DNA of 64,000 nt from Bigelowiella natans CCMP2755 (GCA_000320545.1 ADNK01003452.1:1-64000), one strand, 5' to 3'. Numbered from the stretch's first letter, positions 22,652-36,450 are shown. Translations and numbers: made by a program. Notes: generated by a model from the sequence alone, not told the origin.

Positions 22652-24955
22652 TGGTGCATAATATTGTTTACCAACATTGTTTCACGTTGATTTTAGAGTG
22701 ATGACGTACATTAAAACGGGTACAGTCATTAAGAAGACTCTCACTCAAAATGAAATGAAGAGTGAAAATGGCTAATTTTGCAAGTTTTACTGTGACACAG
22801 CGTGCGTACGAGTGAGATGGATGCGAGAGAAGAAAATGGACACGTGTCGTGTGCATTCACCTTCAATACGCTTTGCATAGCGCCCTCATCTTTCTTGGTG
22901 TTCCGGATATGAATCTTCGCTTCTTCGTTGCCAAACGAGGCTGCAAGCTCATACCTGCGAGAAAAACGGGGGGAAACATGTGATGGTGGCTTGTGATACA
23001 TTGGGGTTAGTCTAGCAGTACCAGCAATACTTCTTATACTGATCTTTTTCCCTGAGATGGCGAGAAAATAAACAAATTTTCTTTCATTGAACGTGATAAT
23101 ATTGGTAGGAATCACGAATTTCTACATGCTGTCAATCATCATAATTTAGCATCATTGTCATCATCAAATTTATCACCCATCAGCACTATTACTTATAGAT
23201 TCAAGCGTCTCTAATCATGAATTTTCAAACAACGGAAAGACCAACGGGATCCTTGTTCAACGCATGAAAACAAAGAAGCACACAATACTAGCTTCTTGCA
23301 CATATTATGCCACAACAGAAGCTACATTCCAGTCTTACCGATTCGCAAGCCAGACCAATGCGGGAAGATATAAATGTTCCTCGCGAGAATACCTGGTGCT
23401 GATGGCCTATCGAATGATGAAATGGGTTAGGAGGATTCAATTATCCGGAAAGAGCTGCAATCTTTAGTATTGCACAGTGAAAAAGTAAAAATGTATCTGA
23501 TTTCGAGTTAATCCACGTGGGGTTTCGATAGTCGACGCGGCTAATTTTCTCCCCTCGTGAAGAAGACCAAGCACGGTACCTTTTGTAGCATATTCAGAGC
23601 TCTTTGCACGCTGTTTCTATCGCCCTTCGCAAGGTGACGCAGCGCCTCGTTAGTTTGGATCTTATTCAACGCTTTCCTGAGGTTAGAAGTAGAAAAAGAA
23701 AGCGTCCTAGATGACGAGAAGAATCACCACCTTCAACGATTCTACCCAAAAGGACACAGTTCATCCTTTGGCAACTAACAACATAGATAGCTTTTGTTTT
23801 TGTTGTTGTTTTTGTTGTTGTTACGGTCGCATGCTCTTTTTCATTTTCAAGAATGACAGGGAGGATTTGGTTACGACTTAGTCGTTGTTGTGCTGCTTTT
23901 ATTCATGCTGCCATTGCCTCCGCGGGCTATTCCTCGCCGATGCACTGGCTGCTCCCTCTTTCCTCTAAATAGTGTTTGTTTGGTGATTTTCATGCAGAAG
24001 TAGAACGTGAGAATAAAATACAACTTTCAAGAACACTAGTGTAAAACGTCCTCGGCCTATCAATTTTCCTCATGGAAAGGTATTATGCGTGTTGATAGAT
24101 AAGAAAATTAAGGGAGAAACCGGAAAGATAACAAATGTACTTCCTACTCGCGCCAGGCATGCGCAATCTGAGAGAAATTTTTCTTTGCTTGTTTTAAAAA
24201 AATAGGAACATTGTTTCAATGAGGTTTATCTCTGCGCATGTGGTGGCTGCTGCTACCTCAGGTTGAGTGGCGATGTTCTTAGGATAATGTAGTGTTGCCC
24301 TCTGGAATTCTGATATATACGTGTGATTGTATTAGAGATGTACGTGCAAAGAGGAGAATGCATCAGGTAAGATTGAGCAAATTCACAAGAGCAAACACGC
24401 ATATATAGACGATGTGCTACGGGTCTTTCGTCTTTACCACGAACGTCTTTGGTCGCTTCTTAGCTGAAGGGAAGTCCGACTCGTGTACAAGGAACCCGGC
24501 CTATCAAGAATGGAACATATAGAGCTAGATCGATGCTTGGAACGTGGCAGTATATGACACCCATACACACACACACACACACACACACTATTCAATATTA
24601 TGCGGGCATAAGCCTTTTTCGAGCCCCTTCGTTATGAACGAAGGAGCATTGACTCTTCTATAGCTAAGAAAACCATGAAACAACACTGCGCGTGGTTATC
24701 AATGCTGCTTTAAAGACCTGCCGCATATGCTCTCCGATAATCTCGCCCTTTAGCAGCCGAACGTACCATATAAGTTGGTGTTGTGGGGAAACAATCAGAA
24801 AAGAAAAGGAAAGGCATAGTACATTGCATCCTAATCCCCTCACTTGCAAATATAGCAGTGGTAGCATCAAGAAGGAGTACCTTACCATTCACAAAGTAGC
24901 TACTTACCTCGTATGCGTCTGGAACGATGTGCTTCTTTATCATCTCCGACACAGC
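20714..24955 (-). CDS. Unassigned helical protein, multi-exon
   Basis: No family recognised. Thirteen exons keep phase: 24908-24955, 24718-24747, 24438-24500, 24148-24167, 23580-23676, 23339-23379, 22861-22954, 22281-22410, 21903-21930, 21642-21698, 21262-21355, 21037-21123 and 20714-20782 (TGA). The 5' end is missing; a likely earlier exon lies near 25.43 kb. Segments include ALRHLAKGDRNSVQRALNML, LPALVWLANRYELAASFGN and GQRCTIRMLLRLREEGQIFS. The C-terminus is helical and charged (ELRFLKEQKQRLNSAKAALR). The mix of amphipathic helices without Cys or signal sequence suggests a soluble scaffold-type protein; that is inference. Exons are as short as 20 nt. Introns hold AT, CA and poly-C tracts. 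Confidence 0.55.
22217..22246. repeat. Long poly-C tract
   Basis: A T run followed by about 28 uninterrupted C at 22219-22246, in an intron of the minus-strand helical-protein gene, where it reads as poly-G followed by poly-A. Confidence 0.8.
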
Positions 24956-25112
24956 CTGTAAGATATGATAATCATGAGAAAATCATCAAGTTGTCATATC
25001 CGAAGACTGTATGAGAAATAAATCTCGATGTCGCTATCTCTATTGCCTCTCTTTGCTCCGTTTTTCTTCTTCTTCTTCCTCTTCTTCTTCTCCTTATTCC
25101 TTTCGATTCCAA

Positions 25113-25157
<45 letters not shown>

Positions 25158-25971
25158 ACGCACACGCACACACACATACGATGACCCACCGAGCTTCCTG
25201 TGATGCTTTTAACTTTTTCCCTGTTGCAATGAAGTCACATCTCAACCAGATAAAGAGTAAAGTAGTTTCATTGATCCATATGTTTTATTTGCATGCTTTA
25301 TTGTAGAGGTAAAGCATTGCTACTTCATCATCGATTACGCATGTTTGCAAGTATCGGATTCATGCATAGAGTCACACTGGGCATTAGATGGCAAAATTCG
25401 GAATACGCGCAGGTTTGGTAACAACTGATCTTACCTCCATCCTTTTTTTTCAAGGTCTTTAAATAAGCTACAATACAACATAACAGCAAAGGCGATTGAT
25501 TTTTTTTTCGAGAGAGCTTAAGAGAAATTCTCAAAAACAGTTGTTCAAAAACAATTCAAGATAGATGATTATGTACCGGGCATGATTTTGTCTCCATCAT
25601 ACGTTACATTTCGTTGATGTATTCCGGAAAAAAATGCTACCTTGCGATGTGAGCAAATCTGTACGCTTCGTGGTCGGACTACGCATGTCATTTAGCAAAA
25701 AGCAGCTCTTTTAATTGGGTTCTCCGATATAATTAGAATTTTTACAAGTGTGTTGTATGTTCCATTGTCCCAAAAATAAGAGTTTACAATTGACAGTTTT
25801 TGAAATGAGGCAGGGTAGGTCCTGTATTTGCAATGATCGGTGTAGAAAGGTGCGCTAATACGCACGCGAAAGAGCAAAATGTAACCATTGCGTTGATAGT
25901 CGTAACATAATCCACAATGCTATAATCCCTATCAAAGCAGCAATTTTTATCAGTTTTGGAGGGATGATGGT

Positions 25972-26004
<33 letters not shown>

Positions 26005-26120
26005 CGGAACGACTTCATCTACGACATCAGCAAGGAGAAAGTCGTTTCACTACCGTTTTATCTCCTTTCCTTTAATACGTTTCTGAAACAAAATGTATTA
26101 GACTGAGAGAAACACACACG

Positions 26121-26127
<7 letters not shown>

Positions 26128-26212
<85 letters not shown>

Positions 26213-26218
26213 GAGAGA
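26128..26218. repeat. (GA)n microsatellite, about 90 bp
   Basis: Nearly continuous GA with a few interruptions (GCAGAGAGAAAGA, GACAGA). It is among the longest dinucleotide tracts in the window. Confidence 0.9.
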
Positions 26219-26264
26219 AATATACGCTATGCTGTGATAGTCTTTAGCTATTTCTGTATCACCC

Positions 26265-26296
<32 letters not shown>

Positions 26297-26417
26297 TTGT
26301 GTTTTCAATGGTTTGTTAGTATTTTGTGGCTGTTTTCTCTCATTATCTCCTTCTGTAACACCTCCTTCTCCACGTCTAGATTGGGAATAAATCCTTCAAA
26401 GCAACCACACAACACAA

Positions 26418-26449
<32 letters not shown>

Positions 26450-26773
26450 ACAAACGCAAAAACGCGCATATAAAGTAGCTCAACAATATGTGAGTTAACC
26501 AGCACTGATGCGTCACCAAACACTTTGGCAAGAGTCGTGTCTAATCTGCTTCCTGTTTGAATGTGGAATTTAGCCCTATTTTACTCCTGCTAATTACTAC
26601 TTTTTAGAATCAACTTCGACTGGTCGTGGTCATCGTCCCTAATGAAAAAAATCAGTGTCACAGCGGTTTCGTAAGGTAACCACTACTAGAATTAAACACG
26701 TATATCTTCCAAGCGCACGTGTGTGTCTTTTAATAGAAAAATACGGTAGAATACTATCATGTGTATCATATGA

Positions 26774-26782
<9 letters not shown>

Positions 26783-26843
<61 letters not shown>
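26783..26843. repeat. (CA)n-(TA)n microsatellite
   Basis: A short CA tract passes into about 50 bp of AT. It lies just beyond the last recognisable exon of the acidic-protein gene. Confidence 0.85.
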
Positions 26844-26845
<2 letters not shown>

Positions 26846-26897
26846 CACGCAATACACTGCATCGCATACACAAACGGTGTGTGTTAATCAAATGCTG

Positions 26898-27516
26898 TTA
26901 CTTTTTCTTCACGTACAATTCTCTTTTCTCAACTACTTTAGTAATGCAGTAGCTATTCGACCTGATTTCGTGTATAGCAGGGCTTTGATTCGCCTCCAGA
27001 ATGTTTTTCTCAGGCAATCCTTTTTCGTCATCTTCATCACTTCCTCCTCCTCCACCACTAGCGTCCTCTGTGAGAGTCTTTGAATCTGCTTTTCTTGATG
27101 GTTCTTGTAGGTTTTGTTGGAACCGGTCTTCCTCATCATGAGGGTGGTCATATTGGCGCTGTGTCCTCCTTTCAAAGCTATCACCACCTCGTTTAAGGAG
27201 ACTTCTGACTCTAACATCAAGTGATGACTCAAGATCATCATGCAGAATGGATATGATGTCATCAAGTCGGGAGGGGTTGGGCGCGTAGTAGCCTCCTCCT
27301 CGCGTTCCATTGCTTTGTGATTCGTTTTCTTTGTCGCGGCGAGTGACCGGCCTACGAGCCTCCCAGATTTCAGCTTCTCCAGCCACAGATCTTTTTTCGG
27401 ATGAGGATTTGTAATGGACAACATGAACGAATGAATAATTGATATATGTAATATAGCTCAAGATGAAGTTGGCCAGGCAAAGATCATCAGCAGTTTGCTA
27501 GGAAGCAGAAACAGGT

Positions 27517-27553
<37 letters not shown>

Positions 27554-28713
27554 AAAGACAACTACCTATAATATTCAATCGAATCGCTCTCCCCTTGTTG
27601 ATCTTGCATCTTCCACCAACTAGATTTTAGGTGGGAGGGGTTGCTGCTATTTGTGTTGGATTGATCGTGATCTTTGTTATCCTCCTCCTTATTCATCTTG
27701 GAGCCTACTACCCACTGCAACCATGATGTGTCACTTCCCTGTTCAAAAAAATACGAATGATGCACATTATGTTGTGTTTATTATAACCATCGTACCAAGT
27801 GCTAGGTTTGAGTGGAAAGACAGAATTGCAGATTATAATCTACACTAATGAAATGACTCGAGGGTCATTAGACTAAACATCTGTTTGCATAGCTTGCAAC
27901 CCTCCGATTCATGTCTTTGGATTAACGCTTAAAATCGATATGTGTGGTTGGTGGTAATATTCTGTTCCTCGTCCTCGATATACCTTTGGATCATCAACGC
28001 AACGAAATGGAAATCCCCTGCAAACGTCGAATACTTCATCCTCTTCATCAGCAATGGCATCGATGTGCTTCAGCCTCATCTCCTCTTCTTTGTCCATTTG
28101 CTCTTTTACTGCCTTTACACCTCGCAACGATTTGTGAGTTACGCTAAATTCGCTTCGAGGGATTCGATCGATTGTATTAGTCGCCTCATCTGTTTTTGTA
28201 TTGGAATAAACGATTTTCTTTATGTGTTTTCCAATTATCAAGTGCTGCTCCTTAATGAATTGCGTGTAGTTGAGAAAAGAATACATAGACATGCTTCACA
28301 TGGTAACATGGCTATGTGTGTGTGTGTGTTTGTGTTTGTGTGTGTGAGTGTGTGTGTTTCCGGAAAGGCTGCAAATGGAAAGATGAAACCAGCGCATATA
28401 TTCACGATTAGGACAATACTGCGATTTTTTTTAATGTTTTGTGCTGATTATTAGCGGCACCGCCATTCTTCTCTTCTGCTTCTTCCTCTGACTCGTCATC
28501 TTCTTCATCCTCCTCATTTTCCACGATTTGATTATTCTTTTCCACCTCTTCTTTCTTTTTCGCTTCATCCTCTTCTGCCTCAGCTTCTATGGGCTGTTTT
28601 CTGAAACTGCGGGGCTTTAGAGTTATTTTATCAGGTCTCTTAGCAATTATTAGTGAGTATGATGCCAGCTCCGTGTCGCAACGGCCAAACGCCGCGCATT
28701 TCTCGAAGTCTAA
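26898..28713 (-). CDS. Acidic-protein exons, probably 3' part of a large gene
   Basis: Four minus-strand blocks look strongly coding but match no family that I know. The first, about 28460-28713, begins DFEKCAAFGRCDTELASYSL and turns into a long Glu/Asp/Lys stretch. The second, about 27980-28200, includes RGVKAVKEQMDKEEEMRLKH and DEEDEVFDVCRGFPFRCVDD. The third, about 27568-27740, is Asp/Asn-rich with SWLQWVVGSKMNKEED. The fourth, about 26898-27410, has SRLDDIISILHDDLESSLDV and another acidic run. Exon borders here are approximate. Cys residues in the first two blocks suit a secreted or ER protein. They may be the C-terminal part of the gene that starts at 36450, or a separate gene. Confidence 0.45.
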
Positions 28714-29223
28714 GAAACGTTTAAGGAGCTTTGATTAAAAATAAATGAACGTTGATTCGACACAAACTGCGGATAATGTGAAATTTATTGATAGAATACG
28801 ATAAGCAAGCTATCTCTATGCTGTATTTTTTATACTTGTGTGTGTGTGGTGCGTGTGTTCATGGTTTCACCGATTTTAGCAGCTTCTTGCAGTATCTCTA
28901 TTCCGACACCGAAGACCTATTTATATACCCAGCACAAAGAGAATGGAAGAAACGAATCAACCAATCGTTAAATGGATGTATAGAGAAATAATAGCGTGGA
29001 ACATTTAAGATCCGAAAAATATATGACATAACAGATGAATCACTGATGCGCTAATGAAACCAACGGATTAAATCAGTAATGATGCACAACAATCTTGTTA
29101 CTAAGCAACAACCATCAAAATTTGTGCACGCAATAATTCAACAAAATCTTCATTTAAATTTAAAGAAAAAATCTCGAATTGACAAGCGGAGAAGGAGATG
29201 TCTCTATTGATGGTGACATATCA

Positions 29224-29405
29224 TCATACCGTGACTTTAGCATCATGGATAAATACTTTACGTCGCAAAAACAAAGTCTTAGATCCAATGCCTCTGTCTG
29301 TCTTAGCATCAGCGAATGATGCATCTTTGAAGTCGCAATCTCCACGAACTAATCCTGCGCCATTTGACACTCTCCGAAGCTTTGCGATATGGCATGGCAA
29401 CACAA

Positions 29406-29444
<39 letters not shown>

Positions 29445-31493
29445 TGACACACGCAAACGTTACATACGTCTTTCTGTCTTATGACAGAAGGGATATTAGT
29501 AGGACGTTTTTGTTCCATTCTTACGCAAACACGAGATATACAAAGCAGAATTGAAGGTCTTTTTCTCGCGCATGGTGCAGTATGCAGTGGCAGTATGCTG
29601 AAAAAGGCCAACGAATCTAGTGCTGCCTGGTTACTAGTACTAAATTCACTAGGATAATAATACCCTGAATCGATTTGAAATTGCATCGTTGAGAGCGAGT
29701 CTGAAGTCAGAAGATCCTACTAAGACAATCTTGATTGCTGCAAAACGCCCTCTCCCACCCATGAGAGAGGCTGTTACACTGACAATACCCCCATCCAAAT
29801 CTTCCCAGAATGCAGGCCATTCCCAATATTCACCAAAATGCTTCTCTTCATGTTTCTCTTCCTCTTTAAAAGATGGGAGCATTTTGGGTGCAACCCCCAT
29901 TGCTAACATAGGCACTGATGCTGCTCTGCTAAGAAGTTCTTCCGCAGCAGCAGCAGCAGCAGGTCTATGGAGTATTAATAACGAGCCCTCTCCAAGGGGA
30001 ATGTCCCCGGTCGCTTTAACGGGGGAAGCTGCACCGATTTTGTACCCTCCAAACGTTATAGCTGAAAGGCATTTGAGGTGATTGTAGCGACGAAGGAAGG
30101 AGGAGGAGGAGGGGGAGGAGGAGGAGGGAGAAGGAGAGACTTTTTTCACTTCTCCTAGTGACACCTCACTAGTGAATATGGGGTGTTGCGAGAGGATTCC
30201 TGATTCAACTCCGACGGTAGGAGGGGGGAACCTAAGATGGGGTGAAGGGGTGTTGGATGGTGGGCAAGGAAACAATCACTGCGTTGCCTAATACTAATTC
30301 GATGTTGGAAAGCTGGAAGTCTATAGTTATCTTCGTAGAAACAACACCATCATAAAGGAACGTGGCACGAATTGGAAAAAAATATAATAGGCAAGTGTGA
30401 TGATTGCTGCTGTGTTGGGCTGGTATTCTTGTATTGCAAGTATTGCCAATAAATCCTCATTTTTCAGTTTTATTGTCTGACTTGATATAATCACGTTTCA
30501 GGTTTTTATCGCACCTAAACGTTGTCGTTGAAGTAAGATTCCCATCCGAATCTACCAGAGCTTGCCATATCTACCAGTGCAGTAGTAGGAGAAGGAGTAG
30601 GAGAAACAAGATTAAAAATGTTTTCAAGATGGAAAAGTGCGGAATAAATGCCAGAAACATGATCGTGTAACGCATAGCATTCTCCAACAGAGAACGGCGA
30701 AGTGGCAAGTAAAAGCGACTCGCCTGGAGGTAGGTATTTGCCACAAGTTGTCTATCGTTGACATTGTGTAACAGAATCTTAATCATAAATCCCAACAAGA
30801 CGAAAAATGAGCTGTCATCGATTTCATTGATTTCGAGATGACTTCACCCCTCCGACTCTTGTTTGATTATGGTACAAATACAGCGAACGAAGTATCATCA
30901 TCATCATCATCCATTTACCCAACCCCTCGTTACTACTACTGCATTACCGGCTTCAAACTTGTTCGATATCCCGCAAACACGACTTTATCACGCTTTACAC
31001 GGACCAGGACCACAGATGGATGAATAACTTCACCATCGGAAGAAGTGGTATGAGTAGCATTTACGTTCTTGTTCCTTCGTCGTCGCATGATCAATCTTTC
31101 TCTGAGTTTGCTGCAAAAAAACATTTAAAAATATCTCATTCAATACTCGAAGATGTTGCAGAATGGTCATTTTGTATGTTGTTGTCCCCTCCTGGTTCTC
31201 TTCCGTGTGTTTATCATCGTCATTATCATCATCATCATCATCATCACATAGAAGTAGTACCAAGGGTTGTCCTCTTTCTTCAATTCAGTCTCCATAACAG
31301 ATGATGATGGGCAAGAAGAAGTAGAGGAAGTAGAGGGTAAGGCAGCTTCGTTGTCGCTTGGAATTATACTCGTAAGACGATATCCTAAGATGATAATGCC
31401 CCATGGTGTTGGGGAATATGCAATATTTTTATATATACGTTATAATCATGTAAGGGTAGGTAATTTATACTGATAATCTGAATAGAATATTTA

Positions 31494-31539
<46 letters not shown>

Positions 31540-32608
31540 ATTTACAAGATAGGATGCCACCTTCCTCGTACATACGCATCATTGCTGACATCTCCACAGC
31601 CTCTTCCCAATGCACGTCCTCTGCCCATTGAGCAGAATCCAAGATACCACAAATGCGACCAAGATGGGGGGGGACACTCATTGAGGACGAAGAAGAGGAA
31701 GAGGCAGATGATATCGCCTTGTTCCTCGTTGGTGATTTTGCAAGCTTGATGCCGACTATTCTACTCGAATCACTACATTTAAATTCTCTTCCTATTATAA
31801 CTTCATTTGCCCGTGCTGACTGCGAAAGGAGGCCACACGGATAACAGCAGTTTGCAGTAGTTGTAGCATTGGTAGTAGTGGTAGTGGTAGTGCGGGTAGT
31901 AGAGGCTGGGTATCTTAGAAGGCCGGGAACACCAAAAAACACAGTGCGGCCTTGATTTGTGGTGAATTCCAACCCAATTTCTGCTCCCTGAAGAAGCATA
32001 CACACACACAGCAAAAGTGTGTTGAAGAGAGGAATAGTATAAGTGCTGTGCGGAATGGTAGTAGCAGGTCGGCAAACAGGGCGTTGTCTTTGTTTTACGT
32101 AAAAAAAAAAAACTATATTTCTATCAACTGTCTACTCGCGAATATTAATGAAATATAAAATGAATATTACAGATGTAAAGGAAACTATGTCTATGTGTGT
32201 GTGTGTGTGTGTGTGTTTTGGAATATGGTAGTACACTGCACATTTGTTTTTCATCATCAACATATAAAATATACACCAATTTCAATTTATATATATTAAA
32301 CCTTCCAAACAAAGGTTTTGAGCGAGATCATCTCCTCTCCCTCCAAAAAGGAAAATGAATCCTGCTGTCCGCTGTAGTAAACGGCATGGAACAACAAAGA
32401 AGTAAGAGGGAATTTGACGTTATTTGGAGTTACTACTGCACTCGTTATTGTATATGCATAATGATGAAATGAAGCCAACATGTTATCATAGCCTTAGCAA
32501 GCAAGTAAAGCGTGTTTACCATGAGAATTATCATATTGGGCTATACGGTTACTAACGTATATGCTGAATAGCAGCAGAGTGTATAAATCTATACATATAT
32601 ATTGATAT

Positions 32609-32660
<52 letters not shown>

Positions 32661-33411
32661 ATATGAAATGTAGAAAGCCTTCATTGTGATAGGCACGGAG
32701 GATATTGTTAATAGAATAGAGGCGACTAATAATATTGCAAAGACTACTACTATTACTACTATACATGACGTGGTGTTCTCTATCTACTTCCTATATGATA
32801 AACTGTACTTTCTTCGTTTGCCATTAATTGTAGGTTCAAAGAGCACTGATGAGAGAGAAACATTGTACACAATATGTATTAATCTATTCTGGCCCGTCAA
32901 TGGACACCAAAGACCACAACAAAACAAATATGAAGAAGAGGAGAGAGTGAGAGATGAACCTCCTTTGAGTAACTTCATCTCTTCCTGTGTATATCGACCT
33001 GATAGGTAACAATCAGCAGCATTTGTTACATCAAATAACAACAACAAACAACAAGGAAGAGGAGGAGGAGGAGGAGGAGGAGGAGGAGGAGGATGATGCT
33101 AGAATGATGATGACTGATCGATTTCTTCTTCCGTAACATACAATCAGCATTAAAAGACTGCTGCATGCATCACAACTTGCAAAGGACTATCTATTCCTCT
33201 GCTGCTGATACAAACTGAGTCTTGTTGCTCTCCTTAGGAGATTGTAGTAGTAGAAGTAGTAGTAGTAGTAGTAGTGGTGGTGGTGGCGGTATTAGTAGAG
33301 TATTACCGTTTGCTTCGGTCCATTTGATTGCTATATTGCTGTATAGCTTATTCAACCTGGGCCCAAAGTATATTGCTGCTGCACTTGTCTTATCCCCCCC
33401 GGACTTAGCTA

Positions 33412-33442
<31 letters not shown>

Positions 33443-33540
33443 CGGGGGTCTTACGTCATTTCTGCTAAATTCTGCGATCAAAAGTGACACTTAATCAGCA
33501 ATATTCATCGGCTTTCACACGTATCATTACTATAATCACT

Positions 33541-33582
<42 letters not shown>

Positions 33583-34035
33583 GTTATCATTATTATATAT
33601 TAAATGGGCATGGTTTTCGGGTGCGTGTGGAAAAAACAGCAATGGTGGAAACAGCTCTCATCGTTGCTGATATTATGATGATGACATTACCACCCCATAC
33701 AACAAGACAAACCGTAGTCATGATGCGATGTTAAGATCAGTAGAAGGAAGAGGTAGATCACTGACCGGTGAGGAAGGAGTGGTAGGTTCTCCCGTTCGAT
33801 ACAGCCTTTTCTATGTCGCGCTTAAGGGTGTTTGTTGCCTCTTCCTTCATCCTCGTGGCCTCTACCAGGTCCTCTGATATCTGTGTTATTGTCTTTATTG
33901 TTGTTGTTGTTTATATTGTTGCTGTTGTTGCATATGTTGTCAACAAATCCATCAGATGATAAAACAACACCTCGGTCAAATGTAATATACGTTACCATTT
34001 TGGTGGATTTGATATCTACAAAAATGCGGGGGCGC

Positions 34036-34074
<39 letters not shown>

Positions 34075-34942
34075 ATGTTTGTAAAGAAGGCGGGTATATA
34101 TGTGCTTGTTCGTAGAAAAGGCCAGCAGCAGACATACATATCGATCGTATCCTTCCGTTGTTGATCTTGTAGCAGTATTCGCTATGAAATCATACTCCTT
34201 ATAAAGAATGAGAAGGAAGGGAAACGGTGAATCAGATCAGATAATAACGAAAAAGACGGATATCTTCGATAAATGAGCAAATTGCAGTACAAAGCCGTGC
34301 TCAGAGGCTACAAGCTGATATATGTGCCTTTCGTGCAAATAAAGCCGCTGGTAGCAAGCAGATTTGGTGGCTATCATTTCAATCATTCCATCAATCAATA
34401 TCATCGGATATATCATCAGACACTTCACAACAAATACGAATTTCATCACTTTCGATGTTCCATCATCAAAGTAGAACTTGACAACAGCAATCTGGTAATA
34501 GTGAGGTAGTGCTTTGCCAGTCTCCATCTTCTTCTTCTTCTTATTCTTGTTCTTGTTCCCCTCCTCCTTTTCCTCTTTCCTTTTGCCACCATCTTTATTT
34601 TTGCCCTTTTTGTCCTTCTTTAAGGGCCTCTTCTTGCCCCACACACGTATCTATAGATGGTGGTGGGGAGAACAAAAGGAATGTGAGTAAGTTCGTCTTA
34701 AAGCAGCAATAACTCTTAAACATATTATTTCTAAGAGATAGATGTTAAGCGTGATACTACTACTTTGACTATTCTTGGTCCTTGAACGATATCAGGAAGA
34801 GGAGGAAGAAGCTTTCGAGAGGAGAAAGGAGAGCCCTTAATGTCCTCCTCCTCATCCCCTTTCTTGTTTCGTGATAACATGATCCTGGAGAGATGCAAAA
34901 TGGTGAATGAATTATCATTGTTCCTTTTATTATTGGCAACAA

Positions 34943-34974
<32 letters not shown>

Positions 34975-35131
34975 CATATCCTCCGACCATACCTAACGGC
35001 AGGAGCGCCCCCATTGATCATCATCTTTCCCTCCTCGGTGCGTGATTTGCCATTGCCGTGTTGGAACGATAATGTCGCAATATCGAGATCACCATTGCTA
35101 CTGCTGCATGATTTGATGTAATGGATGGTTA

Positions 35132-35176
<45 letters not shown>

Positions 35177-36053
35177 CATATTGCAGGCTGTGTGTTTGTG
35201 TGTGGGCTCAAAAACGTGCGTCAATTACAACAACAACAACAACTACTACTACTACTACTACTACTTCTACTACTACTACCTATGGTGCTGAGCAAGGGAA
35301 GAGTGCTCCTTGACTCTCTCAGGATGAAGCTTGCTCGTAGATGTATTATAAAGCATGATGAAGGCACCGTTGTCTCCCAATATGCGAAGATCATTTGGAG
35401 AAGGAGGTGATAGGTTTGTTAATGAGTGTGAGGAAGATTGAAGAGAAGCAGCAGCACCGTGTACAGCATCAACTAGATACTCAAGGAAGATCTGTGGATC
35501 CTGAGTGTTGTTGTTATTGGAACGATGCAGACAATTGAATAGAAAGAACACAAACCAAAGCAAATTAAAGATTAGATAGAATCAATCATCTGTCGATGAT
35601 ATACTATCCAATAGCAATGCTGCTGATGTAAAGCAGCAACACCTGTGGGGTGGAAAGTATGCCTGAAAATGATGAGAACCTTTTAACAGTAGTATAACAA
35701 CAAATACAATGATCATAAGAGTTGCTTCATGAGCTTAGAATCATTTTAAGAAATGATGACCCTAGAGGCGATGTGAGAATCTGACGAGAGGCGCATTGCT
35801 GTCTTCTCTCCTGCACATATTATCAGCTCATTTAATAGGTTGTCAACGAGAGTGCTTCATAGGGAAACGCATGAACAAGAAAGAAGACTATCATCGAAGC
35901 ATAGGAAAGAGACATTTATTCACCCCTTCGTTCAAAAGTAGAAGGCCCTCTGCCTCAAGATAGTCGAGGACATTAGACAGGCAGAAATAGTCCCCAGCCT
36001 TTTTCGTATACAATGTTTTCAAACGATAATTTGTACAAGAAACGTTAAGTAGA

Positions 36054-36089
<36 letters not shown>

Positions 36090-36450
36090 TGTATCCGATA
36101 GATGGAGATAGAGCAATGATCAGAATGCTGAATGTCGAATAAATATGATGCAACAACCAGGTGAAGCGAAGTCTGTTCCAATCCTTCCCGTGTTGTCCGA
36201 GACTCTAATATGTTGATGTGTTTATTTATTTGTTTATTTTCAGGTTTGATGTTCAGTATGTAATAAGAAAATAAAAGGACATCAACACTACAAGTATTGT
36301 TCATAAAAAATATACGCATTAAGACAAATATGTTGGAAAAAATATCATTCTAAGATGCATAAGATGATATCATCGCCGAATAATACCTGCTAGAACACCA
36401 ACGCATGTCAACACTGGCCTCATAACTCTTCCCATGCCACTCGATGCCAT
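29224..36450 (-). CDS. Large multi-exon gene with signal peptide, family unknown
   Basis: The start exon 36387-36450 encodes a signal-like N-terminus (GRVMRPVLTCVGVLA). Exons 36158-36204 and 35924-35998 follow in phase and add LEQTSLHLAGDYFCLSNVLD. Further down, 35280-35500, 34993-35100, 34764-34884 and 34438-34650 also join in phase. They encode DPQIFLEYLVDAVHGAAASL, a Lys-rich block and KFYFDDGTSKVMKF. Then come DIKSTKMVTYITFDRGVVLS (near 34.0 kb), SEDLVEATRMKEEATNTLKR (33.77-33.89 kb), GAEIGLEFTTNQGRTVFFG (31561-31987), VRVKRDKVVFAGYRTSL (near 31.0 kb), GEYWEWPAFWEDLDGGIVSV (about 29.68-30.28 kb) and a block near 29.22-29.40 kb. Several segments share a strand-turn pattern with a Gly, as in jacalin-like beta folds; this is weak. 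It may be more than one gene. Confidence 0.45.
31497..31537. repeat. (AT)n microsatellite
   Basis: About 40 bp of AT in an intron immediately downstream (on the minus strand) of the exon 31561-31987. Another (AT)n of similar length is at about 32613-32653. Confidence 0.8.
33541..33599. repeat. ATT trinucleotide repeat
   Basis: An imperfect (ATT)n run. Nearby introns also carry AGT, GAT and GGA runs (33058-33095, 33247-33280, 33416-33441). Confidence 0.7.

Larger units (their letters stand above)
24956..26897. other. Spacer or intronic stretch with large AC and AG repeats
   Basis: It holds CA/CG repeats near 25115-25177, a GAT run near 25973-26003, a large (GA)n block at 26128-26218, (AT)n near 26263-26292 and (CA)n near 26418-26455. 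One probable minus-strand exon fragment ends near 25434 (KTLKKKDG) and may be the 5' side of the helical-protein gene. I see no other supported gene. Confidence 0.4.

Noticed and set aside
28460-28713. Possible alpha-glucosidase II-type N-terminus from the Cys spacing near DFEKCAAFGRC
   Set aside because: Only a loose Cys resemblance; none of the GH31 catalytic motifs appear anywhere in the surrounding exons.
29689-30081. Plus-strand 130-codon open frame
   Set aside because: It is antisense to a minus-strand block with much stronger protein character (Trp-rich, GEYWEWPAFWEDL) that fits the direction of its neighbours.
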